A stretch of DNA of 64,000 nt, taken from assembly GCF_040412425.1 (NCBI RefSeq), contig NC_089741.1, positions 37,549,538-37,613,537 of the forward strand, in the 5' to 3' direction. This document shows, in pieces, positions 37,401-51,639 of the stretch (position 1 is the first letter of the stretch; every line of letters begins with the position of its first letter). The notes under the pieces are model-generated. The model saw only the letters and a program-made list of their open reading frames with translations. It did no database searches and was not told where the DNA came from. A program made the position numbers and the translations under genes. The DNA comes from Macrobrachium rosenbergii (lineage: Eukaryota > Arthropoda > Malacostraca > Decapoda > Palaemonidae).

Positions 37401-38802
37401 ATTTCTCCCTGGAAAACAAAGTACGATATTGTGAGTTAGGATAATCTTCCGTAATCAGGGCAAAATTATCTGTTAACAAATTCAGAATTTTTTCATAAAA
37501 AATAAAAAAAACAATTACCAATTATTTCTTTCTCTCTTGCTCCTCTCTCTCTCACTAACTAAGGCCTATTTCATCATTAAAATTGGGCTAAGAAGGATGC
37601 TAAGAATTAAAAGAAATCTAATATACCCTATTAAGCTTACAAGTTATATTGCTGTTGGTATTCACTGCTATATTAGAAAACTGAAATAGTTTTCCCCTGA
37701 AAAGGGTATGTTATAGCCTACATTAGCCTATTCTGGTAACTGTCAGGCTGTGAAAATACATGTAACCTTTGGCCTATACTACACAACTGCACTCAAGAAA
37801 AATATAAAAGACTAGGGTATTTTTTTAAACAAATCTAGTATTCATTCTAATATAAAACTGACAGTAAAACTGAAGACTACTATAGCACCTCTCTTGTTCA
37901 GTAATTATCAATTTACATGCAAAATGAGTGCCATGTTTAGTATCAGCCCTTTGGGGATGAACGTATAAACATAAACAAAAGACTGCACATAGCACAAATA
38001 CAAAAGTCATAAACGTAAAAAAACAATCATTGACTAACAGGAAACAGGCTGCAGTAGTGTCTTCAGTTTTACCAAACTCATAATTGGCCCAAAGAGATTA
38101 GGACCTAAATTCAAATCTGTTTGGGGTGGAATAGCCAAAACTAACCTAACCTGACCTACTGTAGCCTAAGTACCTTAGGACACCAAAAACACAACCTGAA
38201 GAAGTGGGGGCTCACCTGCTTGTCTTTTTGCTTTATGGTCAAATACCTCCCACCACGTCCTTGGGCTGACTCTCGGCACCCCGCCCACGCCCTCTGGCCC
38301 TCATAGGAGGTCCCATCATAGGACCAGGAGGCCCAGGTCGAAAAGGTGGTCCCATAGGCGGCGGGGGCATCAACCCACCCCTTCCTCTGGGCCCTAAACC
38401 TCCTCTGGGAGGCATGGGACCCATACCCCGACCCATGCCCATAGGGCCGCCAGGACCTGGGGGTCCGAGTCTACCTGGAGGAGGAGGCATCGGGCGCCCT
38501 CCCATTCGCCCTGGCGGGCCCATAGGAGGAGGAGGAGGGGGAGGAGGCCGACGGCCCGGAGGAGCCATCTGTGGAGGCATCATGCGCGGAGGAGGGGGGC
38601 CCATGGGGCCTCGAGGAGGACCTAGCGGCGGCGGAGGAGGAGGTCGACGCATGCCCGGCGGAGGAGGCAGAGGACGCGACATCAGAGGAGGAGGTTTCTG
38701 AATGCCGCCCCGAGAGCCAGGGCCTCCTCCCATCATGCCCCTGCCTCTGCCCGACGCCCCTCGGCCCCTGATGCCGCCCCGGCCGTTCGTCTGTCTCCCC
38801 AT
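31222..38802 (-). CDS. Uncharacterised P/G/RGG-rich protein with retrotransposon-linker-like exon (3 exons)
   Basis: Three minus-strand exons (38802-about 38254, 37408-37220 and 31419-31222) can be joined in phase 0 to give about 311 residues. The N-terminus is rich in RG/RGG and polyproline. The middle 63 residues are basic and helical and resemble the segment between endonuclease and reverse transcriptase in non-LTR elements. The last 65 are acidic and end PQAP-stop. The exon 1 donor is not settled. GTG/GTGGGA at 38254 keeps frame. The better donor CAG/GTGAGC at 38216 would need a different frame of exon 1. An RNA-binding or splicing-related nuclear protein is my inference from composition only. 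Confidence 0.55.
32516..32660. repeat. 74-bp tandem duplication
   Basis: Two near-identical copies of TATAGGCTGAGAGAGAGGG followed by GAATTTACCTCCATA and CCCCTTTACCAGGAGAT. They lie directly before a tRNA-derived SINE. Confidence 0.8.
32668..32932 (+). repeat. tRNA-derived SINE, copy 1
   Basis: The head GGTCCAGTTGATATCATTCT, CAGCTAGCAC and GCGTTCGATACTCC resemble tRNA A and B boxes. The body reads CCAATGAAGAATTAGAGGAA, TTTATTTCTGGTGATAGAAA and CCAACTGGTTCTTAGC. The tail is GGTATACTTAACTTAACC. The copy at 53757-54033 is its reverse complement. Confidence 0.8.
33280..33995 (+). repeat. SINE-like repeat family A, copy 4, split by a family C element
   Basis: The left part (33280-33420) and the right part (33834-33995) are the two halves of a family A element. 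They are interrupted by about 410 bp of family C. Read without the insert, the halves run on in the same order as the uninterrupted copies. Confidence 0.8.
33421..33833 (+). repeat. Interspersed repeat family C, copy 1 (nested)
   Basis: It shares ACAAGTAAAAAATG, TTTCTTGGCGCA, CCCGGTGGTGGCC, GGAGGGTGGATGATCAA and GCCTCAGTAGTTTTTA with 56885-57253. It has landed inside a family A element. Confidence 0.8.
34385..34612. repeat. Degenerate interspersed repeat with internal reiteration
   Basis: CTTAATGGC(G/C)C(T/C)GTTAAC followed by AGATC(G/A)GTGCCGAAA occurs twice, and a weaker third copy follows. The stretch ends AAGCAGGGACTGCCTGTA, which resembles a DNA-transposon end, but the other end is not clear. 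Confidence 0.4.
34613..37219. other. Intron of the 31-39 kb gene, nothing recognised
   Basis: I see no repeat or exon that I can support here. Several short open frames occur on both strands without matching splice sites or composition. Confidence 0.4.
37220..37408 (-). CDS. Exon 2: retroelement-linker-like basic exon
   Basis: The acceptor TTGTTTTCCAG and donor GAG/GTAGGT bound exactly 63 codons. It reads GEMNKPWVTEAMKNEIMKKH, then KLHQKAKKTKNKDDWDAF and KEQRNKVTTMLREAKLEYIG. The pattern PW-T--(L/M)K--I-KKxxLxxKAKKTxxxxDWxxxKxxRNKVxxxxREAKxEY is typical of the region preceding the reverse transcriptase of non-LTR elements. No reverse transcriptase follows, and the exon is bounded by good splice sites. 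Confidence 0.7.
38254..38802 (-). CDS. Exon 1: RGG- and polyproline-rich N-terminus
   Basis: It starts MGRQTNGRGGIRGRGASGRG and continues with GMMGGGPGSRGG, then PPPPGMRRPPPPPP, PPPPPPPPMGPPGRMGG and a final RARGRGRGAE. The PPPPGMR phrase resembles the C-terminal motifs of the spliceosomal SmB protein that bind GYF domains, and the RG runs resemble arginine-methylation sites. The frame stays open to a stop at 38239. The ATG context is GTCGCAATGG. Base composition is very GC-rich compared with its flanks. Confidence 0.65.
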
Positions 38803-38939
38803 TGCGACAAGAACTTAATTTCCCGGTACAGGTCTAAAAATCCACCACAGAGTTCACCAGTGAGGGGACGTCGGCACCGCATAAATCAAACTGGACTCTC
38901 TCCGCTCTTCCCCGCCGGGGTCTTCGCAAACCCGATCGA

Positions 38940-38996
38940 TCCGGCCAATGGGAGGCGAGGTCTCATGAGGCTTAGGCGCTCACAAGCCAATCAAAA
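38940..38996 (-). promoter_or_regulatory. Paired CCAAT boxes upstream of the 31-39 kb gene
   Basis: Plus-strand GGCCAATGGG (about 38942) and GCCAATCA (about 38987) are two CCAAT boxes about 45 bp apart and 140-190 bp upstream of the ATG at 38802. This fits a CpG-containing, TATA-less promoter. Confidence 0.4.
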
Positions 38997-38999
38997 AAC

Positions 39000-39843
39000 G
39001 TCTTCTACAGGAGACATTTGAGGGATCGTTCGTGTAACCTTTTGTTATTGTTTTGTGGTTTTCTTAATAATCAATAAATCATTGATATATTATCTAAATA
39101 TTGTTTTTATGATTAAAAATTTAATATATATCTTACTGACATTCTAAAATTTAATAAAGTCTTGACATCTTGTATATAAGCGATCCTTAATATAAAACTC
39201 AGAGCAGCCGAAAATATCTTGGCGTCTGCTATAGCTTAAAGTTGTCACAAAGAAAACGCGTAATCACGCACAATGAACTCAATTCATTTGTAGTACATAA
39301 AATTAAATAATTTATATTAAATATTGGCTACTATCTCATTTATATCTATTTTGATCATCGAGCCGTTTCCCCAAAACACGGTTCGAGAGAGTAAGCAACA
39401 CATTGGTCCTCCCAAATACTGAGTCGGGGATAATCCCCTGCGCCAGTAACAGTATAACTTCCACAACATTAGTATCTTCAGAGCTTACGCAGAAGGCGCA
39501 ATATAAGTGTACTGAGCCACCCTGCACAAACAAACACTCGTATCTTGCATGCAATCTCGTGCTTCCTGTTTATTAAGACACTTCCTTTCCCGTGCCTCTT
39601 ACAGTTAACTATTCTCTCCGCGTCCTACCATCAGTTTTGTATTTGCTGTTAAATATTTATATAAACAGCTTACAATCCCCCGTCATTCATATTCAGATTG
39701 ATTGCTCTATCTTTCTGGATGCTACTTGCCCTCATAACTTACTCTTGCTCATTTACTCTCAAACCCTTTACGTCTTGCAAAAACAGTTTTCACTCTCTCT
39801 CTCTCTCTCTCTCTACCTCTCTCTCCCATAATATATATATATA

Positions 39844-39914
<71 letters not shown>

Positions 39915-42025
39915 GTGTGTGTGTGTATTATTGTGTATAGTTTCCTTCTGCTTCTCAGTAAACCTGTTAGGATGAAAATCTTTTCCAATATATTCCTTGT
40001 TGGCACCATGCCAGTTTACCCCAGTTGCAGCCTAAAATTCGTTTATACCCTGACATCACACTTGTGTACAGTGTGCCCCGTGGTCAGGGTTACCTTTGGG
40101 CCAAACACTGCCTAACGTTTGTGAAGGTCAATAGTTTTGTTTATTTTTTAGCTATTTTTGTGACAAGGTCAGTGGACCTTCTCTTAAAACAGTCCTTGTA
40201 CCTTCTCTTGGGTATCATCTTTTAGAGCCAGAGCCCGGGCTGACATAGGCACCCTTGGAGTTTGTTTCAAAAACTGGAATCTAATTTTTCATCAGATTGT
40301 TTCGATATATTAACGTCATATAAGATTATAACTTCCACATTAAGACTGACTTATGCAAAATAGGTCTGTGACACTGTACATCCCTTTGTACTTATTTTTT
40401 ACAGTAATTTGTAATAAATGTTTGTATAATTACCAAGTATTTGTTGTACAGTATGTTATATAATTGATGAACTTTATCAAGCAGCCAAGATCACTAGTAC
40501 AAAATGTCCACCGTTCATTCTGTCACTCTGTCTACAGGCACTGTAGTGCTTGCCTGCTCGGATATTTGTATTGCTTGTGAAAGAAAATATGAGTTTTCAC
40601 TACTGCTCTATCAAAAGTTGGCTCTATATTCTTCTAGATAGATTTCGTCAGAACAAAGATCTTGCCGTTCTTTATATCTCTGGATTAGTTGGTGAATCTT
40701 AGGTTATACCAGGACATTCTCAAACCGATTGCCTTTTTTGCAGGCAAGGTAAGGAGAGTCATGGGACAGATACAAGGAGCATTGTCCCTAAAGGCATTTT
40801 TAGATTCTCCCAGCTCTCAAAGCTGGGCAAATATAGATAATAGCCTTTTTGTCAATGCTTTGAGTCACTTCCACAGTATGAATTTTGTTGTGAAAGGTCA
40901 GGTTTTGGTTGCAAGACCAGTAATTTAGGATTTACTATCAAATTTGTGCATTAGCCTGTCCTCTTAGGCCTATCCTATTCAGTTTTTTTTTTTTTACAAA
41001 ATATTACTTATGTTAATTTGGTTTATATCATGTGTGTTTTAGTGGTTTTGTATCTATGCAAAAAATTAGGAAGTGACCTTTTAATGAAGTTTCTAGAGCT
41101 GCATGATTCGGCTTTGGTAGTGATAACGTCTTATGAAACTTTACATACATTTTCTCTAAGCTTTAAGTTAAAGGTGATATTATAAACTTACTGGTTAACC
41201 TTTCCTAGAAAATGCTTTTATCATACAAAAGATGCTGACATCCGGCCCGTAATCTGTCCTTGCAGCTTAAGTAGAATTCAGTCTGAGATATGCCAAGGGG
41301 GGAATCCCATTGCGTTCGCAAGTCAAGGCATACCTGTGCATGTGTGTACCATTAAGAGGGTATCTTAAAACATTTTCCTGAGTTAAAACTTTCAGAACAA
41401 ACTTAGCAAATTAATAGTTCAGCATATGTTAAGCAAGGTTTATAATGAATATGCGAGGATCTTTGTACTCCAACCACTCTTCAAATTGGGAACCTTTCCC
41501 TTCATCAGAATTGGAGTACTTTCCTTAGTGCCAAAAAAATCTAGTTAAACCTACCAATAAAGGAACACTCCCGAATAATTTTGGCTTGAACTCCTATAGT
41601 ATGGAACATTATCAAGACTACTTCTGGGCCAAACTTGATAGCAGAAAATCCTCCGTATTACTTATTCACCAGTTATTGACTGACAAGGTTTGCTCGACAC
41701 TTCCGAGACCTATTTGTGAATCCTGGAACAATGTTCTGTACAGCATTCAGTAGTTACTGTGAGCTGTGATAACTGACTAAATCTAGAGTCAGACATTTCA
41801 AGCCTTAAATCAACTAGTTCCCATTTGATTGTAGAGCCCTTGACTAAGGACTTTCAAGGGTGGCACTCAATTCCAGCCTTGTGGGATAACAAGCTTGAGT
41901 CAAGGCCTAAACCAAAAGATTAATAGACATTTCCAAGTCCCAGATCAAACTGAACTAGACTTTTCTTAGGAGGCACTCAATGCCAGCCTTGCGGGATAAC
42001 AGAAAACTCCAACGAAATAAATCTT
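39000..42025. other. Intergenic region with one CT/AT microsatellite
   Basis: (CT)n at 39792-39826 is followed by (AT)n at 39830-39911. Two copies of GGCACTCAAT(T/G)CCAGCCTTG plus GGGATAACA lie at about 41872 and 41972. No gene is supported. Confidence 0.6.
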
Positions 42026-42031
42026 TTTATT
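42026..42031 (-). promoter_or_regulatory. Candidate GAPDH polyadenylation signal
   Basis: Minus-strand AATAAA, about 515 bases past the stop, gives a 3'UTR of roughly 540 bases. No nearer minus-strand AATAAA was noticed. Confidence 0.45.
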
Positions 42032-42546
42032 GGCCATCCAGTCGGTCAACTTACATTATTACTTCTTATTAAGACAACAAAGACAACGGGGTTTGTAAGA
42101 CTAGCACAAAGAACATTACTGTACCTTGAAAATATATATAAAGTGATAAACGCTGACAAGGTTTTTGTTCCGCTTTCCTTTCTGACCGTTTAAATAAAAA
42201 AAAAAAAAACTTAAATCCTAGCAAGCTTTCTACCGTACTTCTGCTAGAAAAACTGGGAAAAGAAAAGAAAAAACACGAAACTTTCAACAGGGCATAACTT
42301 TGCTAATAAAATATAAAAATTTGCTTTTTTTTAAATTTACAAGTGGTTCACAAACACTAATTCCTTCGTGTGTACTTTCATCATCATCATCGTCGCCATT
42401 GATCATCAACTCCTCTTGATGCCTGAACGACTTTTGCCAACTTCTTCAAACTCTCTCCCCCCTCACCCCCCTTAAAACGAAAAAAAAACCCTCCTTTCAT
42501 TCGCATCCACCAAAGGAATACTGTAAGCAAAGATCACTGCAACTCC

Positions 42547-45994
<3,448 letters not shown>

Positions 45995-46027
45995 TTAGTC
46001 TTATTTCACACATACACACACACATAC

Positions 46028-46162
46028 AGAGAGAGAGAGAGAGAGAGAGAAACTGGAAACGCTGGAATTACATTATTATTAGCTCTTTATTCGAGAAAAA
46101 ATTGTCTTATTAGAGAGAGAGAGAATAATTCTGTTCAAGACAAAAATTAGTCAAAAAGAGAG

Positions 46163-46207
<45 letters not shown>

Positions 46208-46237
46208 CTGTCTGAAAAAAATAAAGAGATCTATGTT

Positions 46238-46309
<72 letters not shown>

Positions 46310-46341
46310 AATATAAGGTGTTCAAGATTACAAAAATTTAT

Positions 46342-46402
<61 letters not shown>
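46028..46402. repeat. Cluster of (GA)n arrays just upstream of GAPDH exon 2
   Basis: Arrays at about 46028-46050, 46166-46205, 46242-46305 and 46346-46402. In the sense of GAPDH they are CT tracts within intron 1, starting 55 bp before the acceptor. Confidence 0.9.
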
Positions 46403-46406
<4 letters not shown>

Positions 46407-47775
46407 CGATCTATCCTGACAGATGTTCTGCGGACAATGACGGTGGGCGGACCTCGTAAGTCTTACACCGACTTGCCTAAAGGACTAGCCGCAATGGAAT
46501 GTAGCTGTGTACGTGATTACAGTCACATTGTTCCTATATAAGAATTACAGGGACTCCGTCTTATAATATTAACGACGTCTCAATATTATTGGTAATATAT
46601 TTAAAACCACTTTTCATACCGTACTTTTACCAAGGTAATCTAACTTCGTATTTAACCCAGTTATAGAACTACACTATTGTTAAAATCAATACCAATTTAA
46701 ATTCAACCACGGAGCCGCCAAGTAAATTCAATGTGTTAAACTCTAATAATAACCCAGTAAAAGAACTCCATGAAATGTTAAAATCAATATACAGACTTAC
46801 ATTTAACCACGGAACAAGTGTGAGCAACCGGTTAAAGAATTCTTGAATTAACTTAAGGTTAAAATTCAATAAACCCACTTCAATTTAACCAGTCAACAAC
46901 CGTTCTAATTAATATAAAAATGTGACAACACTAAACATGGTGGCTGCCAACCGCTGTTGTCAAGCGACCATGGAAAATATCGATTGCTCCGAAGCCAGAC
47001 TTCCATGAAGGTTGCCAGTTTGCTTTTAAACACCTCAAAAATAAGTTTTTACAGTAACAACAAATATAGAATACGCAGCTACCAAAGCTGGCGACCGAGG
47101 CGTTACGTAACCAAGTCGAGGCAAGAGCGAATCTTTCTAAATGTCCTCATGACCTTGTTCGACCTTGCTGGGGCATTAACCTACGGCGCGAGTTACCCCA
47201 TCTTGCTCCGGTTCGCCAACGATAGGAGAGGCCATTTTCCCCTGGGTCTATGTACGAGAGCTTCCTCTGTACGTAAATTAAACAAGAATAACCTTCAGTT
47301 GGTTTAATAAGCTCTAGTTCAATATTGTATATTTGCTATTCTGGATTAATACTGACTATTTTAATTCAGGACTAGCCGGTTTAATATTGTCCCACAGTCA
47401 GTGTTAAACCTACAGCTATTTAGCAAAGCCGTCTACGTTAAAACATGACATTATCATTAGCATGGTTATATTAACCTAGTCCCCCTCTTCATTAACACGA
47501 GGAATGGTTAAAATTTAAGAAAATTCATTCATTTAAAAGGATAAAAGTTCCTGTTCGTAGAATAACAGTTTTAAGGTAATATCTACGGTTATAACAACCC
47601 ATTTTATACTGGTTTAAAATAAACTGCTTCATACAAAAAGTAATCATACGAGTAGCTTAAAAAACTAAATCTTATATGGAAGTAGTTCCAAATACACAAT
47701 TACATACAAAACTTAGTTTAAAATATAGGTTAAAATAATCTTTTTGAATGCAGCAAGTTCCATTTGCATGTACGT
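46403..47775. other. GAPDH intron 1, unremarkable part
   Basis: No exon is supported. A 116-codon plus-strand open frame at 46957-47307 lacks family resemblance or splice support. Confidence 0.4.
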
Positions 47776-47779
47776 CAAT

Positions 47780-48750
47780 ACCTCGATTCTTGCACTTGCA
47801 AGTTGCCATTAAAAAACTGCATTTACAGTGAAATTTTAATAAAAAGTTGTCATAATTGCTAGTAACTATCGTATTTATCTGAAAGTGTAACAGTGAAAAA
47901 TAAGATTTACAGTGCTATTTTAAATAATCCTCCCAAATTAGAGTAATTGGCACCTCACATTCTTGCATTTTCATGCTGCCATAAAAACTAAAGCATTTCC
48001 AATGAGATTTAAATGAATAGTGTCACAATTGCTATTAATGATCAAATACTGAAATATAAACGAAATTCATCGTGCTAAAAAGTCCGATAATCCTCAAATT
48101 AAAAAGCGAGATATCACTTGCCACATCAACTCAAGACTCGGGGCAGACAGGCATTACCTAGCGCTACCAACCCTCGATGCGCTATTTAAAGGGACAAACG
48201 AACTGTCACAGTAGCTAGCAGTTCTCTAAAAGTGCAATAGTAAAAATACAGTGAATATGAAGGATATTGTCATGCTAAATAATAAAGTTTTCTCAAAATA
48301 GTGCGAGAAATTGCCACATCTACAGACTCAATGCCGACATTTAGCGGCGCTACCAACCCTCGAAGCGCTATTTAAATTTAAAAAAAGCGCTGTCGTGATA
48401 GCTTGCATTTATCTAAACGTGTAACAGTGTAAATAAAGTGAAAAGGAAGGCTGTTTTCATGCTAAACAAAGCTTCCTCCCAAAACAGAGCGAGAAATTGC
48501 TTGCCACCTCAACACAGCCTCAGAGCCGACATTTAGCGGCGCTACCAACTGTTGAAGCGCTATTTATTAAACGAGTTGTCACGGTAGCTAGCATTTATCT
48601 AACCGTATAACAGTTTATAAAGTGAAAAAAACAGGCTGTTTTGATGTTAAATAAAGTGTCCTCCCAAAATGGAGAGGGAAATTGCTTGCCACCTCAACAC
48701 AGCCTCAGAGCCGACATTATTTAGCGGTGCTACCAACCCCTCCGAGGGGC
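47780..48750. repeat. Tandem array of about 180-190 bp units in GAPDH intron 1
   Basis: Five to six copies occur. The clear ones carry TTTAGCGGCGCTACCAACCC, TCGAAGCGCTATTTA, GTAGCTAGCATTTATCTAA and CCTCCCAAAA(T/C)(G/A)GAG(A/C)G (about 48165, 48343, 48532 and 48719). The two left-most copies are more diverged. Confidence 0.85.
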
Positions 48751-49125
48751 CCTCGATCAAATCAATACGATTACATATGACGCAAAAACATTCCTCGATT
48801 CAAGCTTAATATTTCTCCATTTCCTCGTTAACTAAACTGTCATTTATCACGTTAACGAAATGGCGGTACATGCAGGCGCAGAGGCTAAGATTAATGCGAA
48901 AATAGACTGATAGATGACTGTCGCTGAAGCCGGTTATTAGATATAAAACCTAAACATCGAAGTCAAGCGGATTGAACCATTCGACGACACTAGACCTACG
49001 CTGTTCACTCAGTAACCTACGATACATTGGGCACAGAAAGATCATTATTTTTCAATTATATCAAACCACTAATAGAGTAAATTCACAATGAAATAATACT
49101 AAAGGCTTAAGGTAGTAACGCTCAC

Positions 49126-49145
49126 CACTCTGGTCTGACTAGACT
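49126..49145 (-). other. GAPDH: Proposed non-coding first exon of GAPDH
   Basis: The predicted transcript starts at the A of TCAGT (49145) and runs about 20 bases to a donor GTG/GTGAGC at 49125. It would splice to the 5'UTR acceptor at 45973 across a 3.15-kb intron. This rests on core-promoter spacing plus the donor, without transcript evidence. Confidence 0.5.
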
Positions 49146-49178
49146 GACGCCGGCTGAGCGCCGTTGGTCTTTTTTATT
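49143..49178 (-). promoter_or_regulatory. GAPDH core promoter: TATA-like box and initiator
   Basis: On the minus strand, ATAAAAAAG (about 49169-49178) has its T 31 bases upstream of the A of a TCAGT initiator (49143-49147). This is the expected arthropod TATA-to-start spacing, and a splice donor follows within 20 bases. Confidence 0.6.
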
Positions 49179-49190
49179 CACCGCTCCCCG

Positions 49191-49198
49191 TCACGTGA
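49191..49198. promoter_or_regulatory. Palindromic E-box TCACGTGA
   Basis: CACGTG with TCACGTGA flanks lies about 50 bp upstream of the proposed GAPDH start. It is a site for bHLH-ZIP factors (USF, MITF or Myc type) and contains the ACGTG core used by HIF. Hypoxia regulation is only a possibility. Confidence 0.5.
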
Positions 49199-49207
49199 CC
49201 GCGCTAG

Positions 49208-49216
49208 ACCAATCAG
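49208..49216. promoter_or_regulatory. CCAAT box upstream of GAPDH
   Basis: ACCAATCAG on the plus strand lies about 65 bp upstream of the proposed GAPDH start. It matches the NF-Y consensus and can work in either orientation. Confidence 0.5.
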
Positions 49217-49329
49217 AATGGAATTATGGTTATACGGCGCCGTTATGACGGGATACCCATTCCTACAGGTGTAGGCAAGATAGCGAAAGCCAGTTCGACA
49301 GATGTCATGCAATAAATCAACTTCGTTGG

Positions 49330-50470
49330 GCCTGTAATATAAAATTATTTATTTACAAAGTGGCAACTCCATCTCCAACCGGCTTCGACGGCCGTTACGG
49401 AAATGTACGGTATTCCCGGAAGCTTTGAAGTAAATTTAAGTCTCAACATTAAGCAATCGTTACGACAAGTAAAGCGAATGTCTAAATCAATAACGAATTT
49501 CCTTAATATGTCTCAAAACATTAATAACAAAGTGGCAACTGCTCTGGGGTGTTGGTGTGCGCATGCCCAGACGTCGGCTCTCGTAACCTTCTGCTTCGAC
49601 CTTCAGAATATCTTCGAGGGCACCCAAATGTCATAAGATAACTTTGTAACATTTGTTCAAATTCGTTACGGAATTATGTAATTTAACGGTTGAAACAATT
49701 ATAAGACAAATGTTAAAATAAAGGAGTTTGTTATTAAATATTTAAATAATAAACATAGCAACAACTCCTGCGAGTGACATAACTCGGAACATGGGAACTG
49801 CGCAAAAGGCAAATTTCACCTTTGTTCGTCCTTATGGGATTAATTTCAAGGCAGACGAGGAAACCTATCAATCAATAAAAACTTATATACTATTAATCCA
49901 TCTATTAAATAGGTTAATTATGCGCAGATATCTTGCGCAGAATTGTTGCTAGGTGGATTAAGAATTTTAAGATTGCGCAAGGCTCGTGATCTGAATATTA
50001 GGATTGATTGCTGTGCGCGATCCTTAAAGCGAAATATTCTGTTAAAATTATATTGATTGACTTTGATTTTAGGGGAGAGGGAGGCTTGGAAATGGGGTTG
50101 GGGAGGCGCCCCCTCATTTAATTACGTCATCAAATCAATCATTCAATCAATGTCAAAACTGTGCTGGGAGATATTTGCTTGATTTTGAAGGCACAAAAAT
50201 TTAAGTAATTTTCCAAGCATGAAAAATGTATTGATTTTAAATTGATTTTAAATGGCAGATAGTCAACTACAGTGGGTCACAGTAAGGCTGGATAAGGGTG
50301 TAAGACTAGCAGCTTCATCCCAAAAGGCTTGCTGAAAACAACTTTTTAAGTATTTGCTATTTTTTTTTATTTTCAACAGGGGAGATGTGTTTGATATTTG
50401 GAGAGTTTTACCTCTCCAAGGGGTCCACAACCCAATGGTAGGTGCTATTCTACCTTGGGAACTGTCAGGG
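49330..50470. other. Region upstream of GAPDH, no gene supported
   Basis: ACAAAGTGGCAACT occurs twice (about 49356 and 49529), suggesting an old duplication. No coding exon or named repeat was identified. Confidence 0.4.
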
Positions 50471-50474
50471 ATCA

Positions 50475-50622
<148 letters not shown>

Positions 50623-50756
50623 ATCAACAAACTCCTTGAGAATATGGCAGTTGTATTTTAATAACTTATTTCTATTTTTAGCTATTTATTACTTTATCAA
50701 TCTAACCTTGTATTTCTCTTCTAATAACTGATCTCTTCTTTCAAGTGAACACCCTG

Positions 50757-50757
<1 letters not shown>

Positions 50758-50828
<71 letters not shown>

Positions 50829-51047
50829 AAGATGAACCCTATTCCAGGAACAAGTCCACCAAAGAGGCCATTGACTTGAAATTCAAGCTTCCTAAGAATA
50901 TTACAATGTTTATTTGAAAGAGGTTACAGAAGATAACAAGGAATACAGAAATAAGAGATCAGTTATTACAAAGGAAAAAATAAATTAATAAAAGAAATTT
51001 ATCAAAAATATATGTAATTTAATAAAATACGAGGTGAATTGGTCCAG
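50758..51047 (-). repeat. Interspersed repeat family D, copy 3 (reverse), between AAT/ATT arrays
   Basis: The reverse complement of the family D core is present (GAAGATGAACCCTATTCC, then GGCCATTGACTTGAAATT). An (ATT)n array lies at 50758-50825 and an (AAT)n array at 51048-51111. A short forward fragment of the same family is at about 50690-50745. Confidence 0.7.

Positions 51048-51111
<64 letters not shown>
51048..51111. repeat. (AAT)n microsatellite
   Basis: About 21 AAT units, flanking repeat family D copy 3. Confidence 0.95.
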
Positions 51112-51112
<1 letters not shown>

Positions 51113-51639
51113 GGGCTTATTTTGATAAATACAGTAATAATATATTTATATAATAATACAGTACTGTTATATTACAGAGAATCAATTTTCTTAACGAAAA
51201 AAAGGAAAGGACAATAGAATTACAAAAAAGCGTAATAAACAAATATATACAAATAAAATAAAACAAAAATTATACTAAATAATTTTCAGTCACAAGGTAA
51301 GACCAGGTAACAGAGCCTAAAATGAACAGAAATAAATAATTAGATAAATAAAGTAAGCAAACAAATAAAGTTTATTTTGGTATCCGGCCAGCGGTACTGC
51401 AGATCTGCAGGTCCCGAAAATAGGGGGCGTGGCCCCCTCTTCCCCCTTCCCCTTCTCTACCATCTTGGTTCCTCCGCCCCCCCCACCTCTCCCCATCTCC
51501 CCATGGATAAGTGCCATGCGTGGACACAAGCCAAGGTCATAGAAGGTGACCATCAGTGCCACCCTGGGGGAATGGGACGGGGGGAGGGAAGGAGGTCACA
51601 TTTGCGTGACCTCTTGACCTGATGAATTTGGTAAATAGA

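Noticed and set aside
39336..39554. 72-codon minus-strand open frame
   Set aside because: It lacks an ATG near its start, good splice sites and any recognised family.
46957..47307. 116-codon plus-strand open frame
   Set aside because: It is antisense within GAPDH intron 1, with no similarity or splice support.
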